Shown: piece by piece, positions 8,000-14,443 of the stretch
How the letters are laid out: every line of letters begins with the position of its first letter
How positions within the stretch are numbered: position 1 is the stretch's first letter
From: Bog-473 sp963745665
Lineage (GTDB): Bacteria > Actinomycetota > Acidimicrobiia > Acidimicrobiales > RAAP-2
Assembly: GCA_963745665.1 (NCBI GenBank)
Contig: CAVUYE010000002.1
Coordinates: forward strand, 1,364,001-1,428,000
Direction: 5' to 3'
DNA length: 64,000 bases
Notes under the pieces: generated by a model
Database searches by the model: none
What the model saw: only the letters and a program-made list of their open reading frames with translations
What the model was told of the DNA's origin: nothing
Translations under genes and position numbers: made by a program

Positions 8000-8611
8000 T
8001 CAGCGAGCAGGGGTCATTTGATACGCCAGCGTGGTGCCACCGCTGGTGAACGTCAGCGAGAGATCCTTTCCAGTGCAGCTGTATGAGCCCTGCTCGGGCG
8101 ACGGCGTGACGGGCCTGGTCACGCCGGCCACCGTAATGGTGGCATTGTCAGTGACCGACGTGACCGGGAAGGAGCCCGAGCGTGCGGTCGTCTTCGGAGA
8201 GAAGCCGTAGTGATCCGTCAGGGTGCCGCCGAACTTTGTCGAGCCCTCGCCGCCCGTCAGAGGTGTGCTCGGAGTGAAGTTCCCGAGTGCGTTCCCATTG
8301 GACATGATGTCCACGGTCGTACCCGCACCACCGGTGAACGTAAGTCCGGTCGTGCTTAAGGTCATGCTCGTGACGTTCCAGTTGCCCTCGAGGCAGGGGC
8401 TCTGTGTCGCCTGGCCTTTGTGATGCTTGGGTTGGCGCTTTTGGTGGTGGGACGACAGTTCGAGCCGGGCGCGGTGCCCGCCCTGAGCGTACACGTCGCC
8501 ACTGAGGGTGGGAGCGCCGACGAGTCCGAATGCGGCGGACGTGGCGGCCGTGAGTGCGACGAGCCTCACAGGGCGACGCCAGTCTCTTGCGAGCGATGGG
8601 GGCGGTTGCAT
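8000..8611 (-). CDS. Secreted protein of unknown function
   Basis: I start at ATG 8611, preceded by GGTGGG; the longer frame to 8722 overlaps the divergent glycosidase start and looks non-coding. The 203-residue protein has a twin-Arg-like basic N-terminus (DWRRPVR), a hydrophobic segment LVALTAATSAAFGLVGAP and a cleavable-looking signal, then a basic His/Lys-rich linker. The mature part, beginning SPCLEGNWNVTSMTL, is a beta-rich domain with two cysteines, CLEGNW and YSCTGKDLSL, that could form a disulphide. The pattern W-x-V-x-S with a terminal TSGGTTLAYQM strand resembles small extracellular lipocalin-like or META-like folds, but I cannot name the family. Confidence 0.7.
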   Translation of the reverse strand: MQPPPSLARDWRRPVRLVALTAATSAAFGLVGAPTLSGDVYAQGGHRARLELSSHHQKRQPKHHKGQATQSPCLEGNWNVTSMTLSTTGLTFTGGAGTTVDIMSNGNALGNFTPSTPLTGGEGSTKFGGTLTDHYGFSPKTTARSGSFPVTSVTDNATITVAGVTRPVTPSPEQGSYSCTGKDLSLTFTSGGTTLAYQMTPAR

Positions 8612-8691
8612 CCCACCAGAATGATCCGCCGTCCCCAGGATGTCTACCTTCACGTTTGACCAGGTAACCGTCGGCGCGCCAAGGTCTGCGG

Positions 8692-9936
8692 GTGTCCGAC
8701 TTGAGGGAAGCCTGTGCGGCAATGTTCGAACCCCATCTGGTGGAGGCGTTCGGCGGAACCTTCCACGTCCCTGATGTCGACACGTACCCCGCTCTGTTCT
8801 CCTGGGACTGCGGTTACCACACGCTCAGCCTCCGCCATCTCGATCCGGACTTGGCCGTACGAGAGCTGACCACCCTCTACAGCGCCAACCGCCTCCCGGG
8901 AGGCTTGCTTTCCCATCAGCGCTTTGTTCCCGGAGCCGAGGAGGCCCAGCACCTCGTCGAGGAGTTGTTCGGCCCGATGTTCGATGGCAACTGCACCACG
9001 TTCGTGGATCCTCCGACGGCCGCCTATGCCGCGGCGCGTCTCTCCGCTGCCGGCGGCAGATCAGCCGTTCACCTCCTCGATTCAGCACTGCTCCACCTGC
9101 GCGCCCTGGCGCAGCACCGGGTTCTCGACGGGGGCGCCCTCCCCGCAGTGCTCCATCCGTTCGAAACGGGCACCGAGGGGAATCCGTTCACGGGCAGACT
9201 CGTCGGCGGGCGAGGTTCCTTCGATTTGGTGCGGCTCAAAGAGCTGACGGTGACCGCAATGGCAGCGGGGATGGTGCCGGAACGTGCTCTCTCCGACGGA
9301 CACCAATTCGTCGTCCTCGATCCGACCGTGTGCGGTTGGTACCTGCTGGCCCTCGAGGAGGTGGTGACTGCCTGCGCCATCCATGGAAGGGATGCAGACC
9401 GACGATGGGCAGAAACGATGGCAAATGAAGTGGCCGACGCCGCAGCAACCTTGCTCTGGTCCGAATCCGACCATCTCTTTGGGGCATACGATCTCGTGGG
9501 CGGTCGGACCCTCGGTGGCCTGGGAGCGATGGGGCTGATTCCCGCGGCTACCGAGGCGATGAACGTGCGAGGCCTTTCGGCCGTGGTCGCAGAACACCAT
9601 CTGGGGCCTGACGCTCCCATGTGGGGACGACGCGGATTTGCTGCCGGCAAGGTTCAGGCGGGCGCGGGCGTCCGGGACTTCGTGCAATGGGAGGGCAACG
9701 CCGTGTGGGGCGCGACGGTGTATTGGGCTCACCTTCTGGCGTTGCGAGTGGAACGTCTCCTCGACGCGCAACGCCTCCGCCACGAGCTCGAGGAGCTTGT
9801 GATCGCACACGGATTCCGAGAGTTCTATGACGCGTGCTCAGGCGTAGCCGGAGGTGCCGGTGCACGGTCGGGGTTCACGTGGCCCGCGCTCATACTCGAG
9901 ATGTCCGCTGCAGAACGAGCGGCAGTCGGCGAGTGA
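8692..9936 (+). CDS. MGH1-like (GH63-type) glycoside hydrolase
   Basis: The 414-residue protein starts at GTG 8692 and lacks a signal peptide. It has features of an (alpha/alpha)6-barrel hydrolase: the SWDCGYHTLSLRHLDP segment corresponds to the WDSxFxAxGLxHxDP motif of mannosyl/glucosylglycerate hydrolases and GH63 enzymes, followed by RLPGGLLSHQRFVPG. A C-terminal WEGNAVWGATVYWAHLLALR segment fits the barrel region that supplies the catalytic base. A likely substrate is a glycosylated compatible solute or a short alpha-glucoside or mannoside. The length is near that of the compact MGH enzymes. The divergent start of the secreted protein is only 80 bp away, so the promoters must overlap. Confidence 0.72.
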   Translation: MSDLREACAAMFEPHLVEAFGGTFHVPDVDTYPALFSWDCGYHTLSLRHLDPDLAVRELTTLYSANRLPGGLLSHQRFVPGAEEAQHLVEELFGPMFDGNCTTFVDPPTAAYAAARLSAAGGRSAVHLLDSALLHLRALAQHRVLDGGALPAVLHPFETGTEGNPFTGRLVGGRGSFDLVRLKELTVTAMAAGMVPERALSDGHQFVVLDPTVCGWYLLALEEVVTACAIHGRDADRRWAETMANEVADAAATLLWSESDHLFGAYDLVGGRTLGGLGAMGLIPAATEAMNVRGLSAVVAEHHLGPDAPMWGRRGFAAGKVQAGAGVRDFVQWEGNAVWGATVYWAHLLALRVERLLDAQRLRHELEELVIAHGFREFYDACSGVAGGAGARSGFTWPALILEMSAAERAAVGE

Positions 9937-10120
9937 GTCCAAACCGGCCTACAACCAGATGTCCGCCATGCCCTCATCACGAGGTGTTACGGGTACCCGC
10001 ATCAATGAAGGACGATGGTGTACTCACCGTCACACAGACGTGGTCATCGCTCATAGCGTTCCCTCTTCCCAATTTGAGGGATCAGGCCGCTGGGTTCTTG
10101 ATTCGCGGGTAGAGCGTGGG

Positions 10121-10250
10121 ACGGAAGGGGAGTAGCCCCCAATCGGTGATCGACACGCTGGCTCTGCAAGGAGCCCGGTCACCGAACCTGCACGCCGGTG
10201 GGCGATCCTTCGTTTCTCCCATGTCGCCGTGGCCGGAACGAAGGAGATCC
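10121..10250 (+). promoter_or_regulatory. yybP-ykoY manganese riboswitch
   Basis: The stretch begins with AAGGGGAGTAGC (about 10125-10136), the conserved first loop of the yybP-ykoY aptamer, and contains the second conserved segment CATGTCGCCG at about 10220-10229, enclosed by the pairing CCTTCGTT (10207-10214) with AACGAAGG (10237-10244). It ends just upstream of a GDT1/UPF0016 Mn exporter gene, its classic partner. Known members bind Mn2+ and turn on export genes. The remainder of the 9937-10275 gap (before 10121) shows nothing I can name. Confidence 0.85.
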
Positions 10251-10275
10251 CTTTGACCCGGCGAGAAAGGTCACA

Positions 10276-10857
10276 GTGAACTTCGCTGTCGTGATTGCAG
10301 TCTTCCCGATCATCTTCCTCGGGGAGCTGCCGGACAAGACCATGTTCGCGTCCCTGGTCTTGTCGACTCGGGGCAAGCCCCTCTCCGTCTGGTTGGGTGC
10401 CGCAGGCGCCTTCGCCGTCCACGTGGTCATTGCTGTGACAATCGGCGTGGCGCTGTTTCGCATCCTCCCTCACCGTGCCGTCGATGCAGTCGTGGCGGTG
10501 ATGTTCCTGGTGGGCGCGGCTCTCGCCTTCCGAGAAGCGACCCAGGACCACGAAGTGGAGATCGTCGAACGCGAGGTGGCGACGAAGAGGCGGGTCGTGT
10601 CAACCGCCTTCATCGTCATCTTCCTGGCCGAATGGGGCGACCTCACCCAGATCTTGACGGCCAACCTCGCCGCGCACTACCACGCGCCACTTTCGGTGGC
10701 GGTCGGAGCGGTCTTGGCTCTTTGGACGGTCGCTGCTCTGGCCGTGGCGGGAGGCCAGAGCCTCCTGCGCTTCATCAACATGAAGACGCTGCGGATCGTG
10801 ACGGCCGTGGTTCTGGTGGGTCTGGCGGGATTCGCCGCGTGGGAGGCCTTCCGGTGA
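10276..10857 (+). CDS. GDT1/UPF0016 (TMEM165) family manganese exporter
   Basis: The start GTG 10276 has GAGAAAGG 5 bases upstream. The 193-residue membrane protein carries two copies of the family signature E-x-G-D-x-(T/S): LGELPDKTMFAS near the N-terminus and LAEWGDLTQILT in the second half, each followed by membrane helices. Six helices in two inverted repeats are expected. In the first motif the Gly is replaced by Pro (ELPDKT), a tolerated variant. The family exports Mn2+ (or Ca2+) against protons. The riboswitch immediately upstream gives manganese-responsive control and strongly supports the Mn assignment. Confidence 0.9.
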   Translation: MNFAVVIAVFPIIFLGELPDKTMFASLVLSTRGKPLSVWLGAAGAFAVHVVIAVTIGVALFRILPHRAVDAVVAVMFLVGAALAFREATQDHEVEIVEREVATKRRVVSTAFIVIFLAEWGDLTQILTANLAAHYHAPLSVAVGAVLALWTVAALAVAGGQSLLRFINMKTLRIVTAVVLVGLAGFAAWEAFR

Positions 10858-10895
10858 TGGGGTCGATCACACCCCAAAATCGCGTGATCGCGCCA

Positions 10896-11069
10896 TCACA
10901 GGATCAGCCGTCCAACGCCGGAGCGCTCTGAAAGAGAAGTGCGAACCACCGCCTGATAGGACCAGGGCCTGGCGCTGCAGGCCACCCGTATGGGCTCGAG
11001 GTCGGGGTGCAACAGGACTTCGAGAGCTCGGTCCCTCTGGTGTGCGGTTGCGTGGGCGAGGGTGCTCAT
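10896..11069 (-). CDS. Small hypothetical protein (uncertain)
   Basis: This would be a 57-residue protein starting MSTLAHATAHQRDRALEVLL. It contains a plausible amphipathic helix and a basic middle, but there is no clear ribosome-binding site and no recognisable family. It lies 40 bp downstream of the small cysteine-containing frame at 11110-11298 on the same strand. It could be chance coding in GC-rich DNA. Confidence 0.22.
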   Translation of the reverse strand: MSTLAHATAHQRDRALEVLLHPDLEPIRVACSARPWSYQAVVRTSLSERSGVGRLIL

Positions 11070-11109
11070 GCGACTGAGCCTATGTCGACCCGCGCTCAAG
11101 ACACCTCTC

Positions 11110-11298
11110 TCAGTCGGGCCACCACTCCAGAGGGGCGACAAGCTCATTGCTGACCTTCAACCAAAGTTCGGTCCGATGGTCTTTGCACGTCCACAATGAA
11201 CCCACCCTGCCTTCGGCATCGATACCGGTGGCATCGTGCACCCGGGTCAGCCTCTTTGAGCATCCGTCCTTTGAACAGGTCCCGTTCTGGTCGGTCAT
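11110..11298 (-). CDS. Small Cys/His-containing protein of unknown function
   Basis: ATG 11298 has GGAG 4 bases upstream. The 62-residue product has the pattern C-x4-C near the start (NGTCSKDGCSKR), then WTCKDH about 25 residues later, which could form a small zinc-binding site, and ends in LVAPLEWWPD. Composition is protein-like compared with the neighbouring frames. I do not recognise a family. It stands alone between the Mn exporter and the peptide-transporter operon, convergent with the former. Confidence 0.42.
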   Translation of the reverse strand: MTDQNGTCSKDGCSKRLTRVHDATGIDAEGRVGSLWTCKDHRTELWLKVSNELVAPLEWWPD

Positions 11299-11640
11299 TC
11301 CACTCCGTCACGCATGCGGTTGCGGCGTTCCCGGCTGTGGTCCCCACCGGGGATCGCTGCGACCGGCGTCACCGTTCCGTTCCCAGGGGGTGCATTGGGG
11401 ATGGGTTCGGGACCGCAACGCTTGTCCATGCAACAGATACCAGCGCCATGTTCCCTTTTGCCATCCTCGCCCCGTTCATCGCTCGGTCCCAGAATCGTCG
11501 CGCTCGTCATGTGAAAGTCAACCGAGCGACGCCATTTGGGTGCCAGCGGCGTCGGCAGGGCAGTTCTCAGGGAGGAGTGTCCTCTCAGGGTCGACTCTCG
11601 GCTCGCTGGTGTGGCGCTCTCGAGTCTCGCCCGGATACGA
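11299..11640. other. Gene-free stretch
   Basis: Frames crossing this interval on both strands have the skewed Arg/Ser/Pro composition of shadow ORFs and no ribosome-binding sites. I see no RNA gene, repeat or terminator in it. It precedes the promoter region of the peptide ABC operon. Confidence 0.5.
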
Positions 11641-11657
11641 AATGACAGGGACACTGC

Positions 11658-11687
11658 CTGACACGAGTGTCAGGGATTGGCTATATT
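11658..11687 (+). promoter_or_regulatory. Putative promoter with overlapping palindromic operator
   Basis: CTGACA at 11658-11663 (a TTGACA-like -35) and TATATT at 11682-11687 (-10) are separated by 18 bp, and the substrate-binding-protein gene starts about 65 bp downstream. A perfect palindrome, CTGACAC-GA-GTGTCAG (11658-11673), covers the -35 box. A regulator bound there would block RNA polymerase, so repression of the transporter operon is likely. The repressor is not identifiable here. Confidence 0.5.
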
Positions 11688-11752
11688 CCCGCTGTTGGGG
11701 TTGTCCAAGCCGGCGCTACGGGAGTGGGCCGGACTGATTCGGGGGAGTGCGC

Positions 11753-13381
11753 ATGAGGTTCGTCGGGCAGGGGTCGGGTCATCTGAGCCGGGCAGATATA
11801 CGGTCAAGGCTGCGACCGCAACGGCCCCGAAGCAGTGGACGGATCCTCCTCTTCATGGGGGCAGCAGGTGTGCTGGTCACTCCTCTGGCCCAGGCGCTCT
11901 CGACGAGCGGAACGGCCGCCGCGCCCTCCAACGTGGACCCGAACGGCGTGTTGAAGTACGGGTTCGACCTCAACAACGAGTTCAGCAACGACTTTGCGCC
12001 CGCAACCGAGGAGAACGACTGCTCGTACACAGTCACGTCGAACATCTACCAGTCCATGACATATCCCGGGAACGCCGCCATCTCTGGCGGCGTAGCCCAG
12101 AGCTGGACCATCTCCAACAACGGCTCCACCGTCACCTTCCACATCCGGCCCGGTCTCGAGTTCTCCAACGGCCAGCCGGTGACGTCGGCCGACGTTGCTG
12201 CTAGCTACAACAACACCAAGACCAGCCCACTGCGGTCGTCGCTCTTCGCGATCTCGAGCATCCAGACGCCGAATCCCACGACCGTGGTCGTCAACCTCAG
12301 CAAGCCCACTGCGGGTGACTTCCTTTGGGCATCGACCTACGTCGACGGTCAGATCTACCCGGCCAACGCGATCTCGAGTCAATCGACCCAACCCGTGGGA
12401 GCGGGACCCTTCCTCCTGAAGAGCTACAGCCAGGGTTCACAAATCGTGCTGGCGAAGAACCCCAAGTACTGGGACTCGAAGGCCTACCCTCTCGGTGGCG
12501 TTGACTTCACGCAGGTGACACAGGGACCCGAGGCGGCCACCGCGTTGACCTCGGGCGCCGTCGACATGATCGAGGTCGAGCCGGAGAACTACCCGCAGCT
12601 CAAGGACGATCCGAACATCGGGATCTCGATCACCAAGTCCTACGACTACATGGACCTCGAACTGCGTCAGAACACGGGACCTTTTGCCAACGAGCAGGTG
12701 CGATCGGCGCTCGAGTACGCCGTCGACCGGGCCGCGGTGAACAAGGTCGTTTTCGACGGTCTCGGCGAGCCGGCCTACCAAGCCGTGCCGTCGTGGTCGC
12801 CGGGTTACTCGAAGTCGCTTGGGGACAGCGACACGTACAACCCCTCCAAGGCCAAGGCCATGCTCAAGGCCGCCGGCTACCCCAAGGGTGTGAGCTTCTC
12901 GCTGGTCATCCCCTCGGGTGACGCGACGTACTCCCGGGCGGCGGCCCTGCTCCAGTCCGAGCTGGCTACCGCCGGCTTCACTGCCAATCTGCAGCAGATC
13001 CCTGGCGCAGATCTCCTCACCGACGTCTATGTCAAGAAGCAGGGTGACGCATTGTTGAGCGAGGAGCTCAGCAACGGCCCCGACCTCACCAACAGCTTCG
13101 AGGCTCTCTTCGAGCCCTCAGGCTTCCCGGCCAATGCATTCGGTTCGGTCAACCAGCAGCTGACGCCGCTGATCGTCCAGGCCAACGCATCCCTGAGCCC
13201 GGCCCTGCAGGGCCCGCTCATGCAGCAGATCGACAAGACGGTGATTCAACAGGGTCTGTTGGTCCCGATCGTCTTCATGCCGTCGATCGTCGCCTTCAAC
13301 AAGAATCGAGTCGGGGGGAACGTCGTTGCCCCGATTGGGCAGTGTCGCTCCGATCTTGCCGGCATCTACATCAAGAAATAG
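11753..13381 (+). CDS. Oligopeptide/dipeptide ABC transporter substrate-binding protein
   Basis: I use ATG 11753, which has GGGGGAG at a 5-base spacing; GTG 11747 abuts that site. The 542-residue protein is an SBP_bac_5 family extracytoplasmic receptor. A basic N-terminus and the hydrophobic ILLFMGAAGVLVTPL form a signal sequence; no lipobox Cys is visible, so it is probably released or held non-covalently. Family motifs include the NDCSYTVTSNIYQSM region, LKPGLEFSNG-like FHIRPGLEFSNGQPVTSADV, GAGPFLLKSY and EYAVDRAAVNKVVFDGLGEP. It should deliver peptides (or another family 5 ligand such as nickel or heme) to the permeases downstream. The ligand is not predictable. Confidence 0.9.
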   Translation: MRFVGQGSGHLSRADIRSRLRPQRPRSSGRILLFMGAAGVLVTPLAQALSTSGTAAAPSNVDPNGVLKYGFDLNNEFSNDFAPATEENDCSYTVTSNIYQSMTYPGNAAISGGVAQSWTISNNGSTVTFHIRPGLEFSNGQPVTSADVAASYNNTKTSPLRSSLFAISSIQTPNPTTVVVNLSKPTAGDFLWASTYVDGQIYPANAISSQSTQPVGAGPFLLKSYSQGSQIVLAKNPKYWDSKAYPLGGVDFTQVTQGPEAATALTSGAVDMIEVEPENYPQLKDDPNIGISITKSYDYMDLELRQNTGPFANEQVRSALEYAVDRAAVNKVVFDGLGEPAYQAVPSWSPGYSKSLGDSDTYNPSKAKAMLKAAGYPKGVSFSLVIPSGDATYSRAAALLQSELATAGFTANLQQIPGADLLTDVYVKKQGDALLSEELSNGPDLTNSFEALFEPSGFPANAFGSVNQQLTPLIVQANASLSPALQGPLMQQIDKTVIQQGLLVPIVFMPSIVAFNKNRVGGNVVAPIGQCRSDLAGIYIKK

Positions 13382-13464
13382 CCACCGGCATGCGTCGCAA
13401 GGGGATTGCCGAGATGTCAAAGCTGTGGCCGCGCCCCCGGACCTCGTTGAGCTAGTCAGCGGCG

Positions 13465-14433
13465 ATGGCGTCCGGCGCCGGTTCACTGCCGACATTCGTT
13501 GCTCGTCGGCTCCTCATCACCGTGTTGTTGCTGTTCCTGATCACCCTCGGCGTCTACTCGCTGATCCTCATCATTCCGGGCAACCCGGCCATCGCTCTCG
13601 CTGGAGGTACCAAGGCGACGCCAGCTGAGATCGCCAAGATCACCGCGCAGTTGCACTTGAACGAGGGCTTCTTCGCTCAATACTGGAATTGGCTCAGAGC
13701 GGCCCTCCATGGGGACCTCGGATATTCGCTCTTCAACAACGAGACGGTGGCATCGGGCATCGCGGCCCGATTCCCCGTGACGCTGTGCGTGGCCGTCGGA
13801 GGGATGATCATCGCGGTCCTGATCGGACTTCCCGCCGGGATCATCTCCGGGCTGCACCAAGGGACCGCCCGCGACCGCGGGGTGACCGTGGGATCGAGCA
13901 TTGCGGTGGCCGTTCCGGATTTCTGGCTGGCCATGATCCTCGTGATCGTCTTCGCGGTGAAGCTGGAGTGGCTGCCTGCCCTTGGCTACACACCCTTTAC
14001 GCAGTCGCCGACGGAGTGGTTCCAGGACCTGCTCCTTCCGTGGCTCGCACTCGGTATCGGCGGGTCGGCCGTGATCGCACGTCAGGTGCGCGGCGCCCTG
14101 ATCGATACCTTGGACCAGGATTACATGCGTACCGCCGTGGCGAAGGGTCTCAGTCCGCGCATGGTTGTGGGGAAACACGCTCTCAAGAACGCCCTGAGTC
14201 CTGCGGTCACCGTGATCGGCATCCAATTCGGGTACCTGCTGGGCGGCACCCTCATCATCGAACAGATCTTCTCCCTGCCTGGGCTTGGCACGTACATCAT
14301 CCAGGCCATCAACGAGAAGGACATACCCGAAATCCAGGGAGTCGTGCTGGTGGTGGCGACGGCATTCGTCCTGATCAACCTCTGCGTCGACGTCGTGTAC
14401 GCCTACCTCAACCCCAAGATCCGCCTGTCGTGA
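13465..14433 (+). CDS. ABC transporter permease, DppB/OppB type
   Basis: The 322-residue membrane protein has the DppB layout: N-terminal helix LLITVLLLFLITLGVYSLILIIPGNP, a periplasmic loop, then five more helices. The cytoplasmic coupling loop is visible as DYMRTAVAKGLSPRMVVGKHALKNAL, the EAA-like motif that contacts the ATPase. It lies 83 bp after the binding protein and 10 bp before the fused permease-ATPase gene. It forms the translocation path with the DppC-like domain of that fusion. Confidence 0.92.
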   Translation: MASGAGSLPTFVARRLLITVLLLFLITLGVYSLILIIPGNPAIALAGGTKATPAEIAKITAQLHLNEGFFAQYWNWLRAALHGDLGYSLFNNETVASGIAARFPVTLCVAVGGMIIAVLIGLPAGIISGLHQGTARDRGVTVGSSIAVAVPDFWLAMILVIVFAVKLEWLPALGYTPFTQSPTEWFQDLLLPWLALGIGGSAVIARQVRGALIDTLDQDYMRTAVAKGLSPRMVVGKHALKNALSPAVTVIGIQFGYLLGGTLIIEQIFSLPGLGTYIIQAINEKDIPEIQGVVLVVATAFVLINLCVDVVYAYLNPKIRLS

Positions 14434-14443
14434 GCGCAGCCCC

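Noticed and set aside
11295..11654. A 119-codon minus-strand frame upstream of the peptide operon.
   Set aside because: It lacks a ribosome-binding site, has shadow-like composition and would cover the operon promoter.
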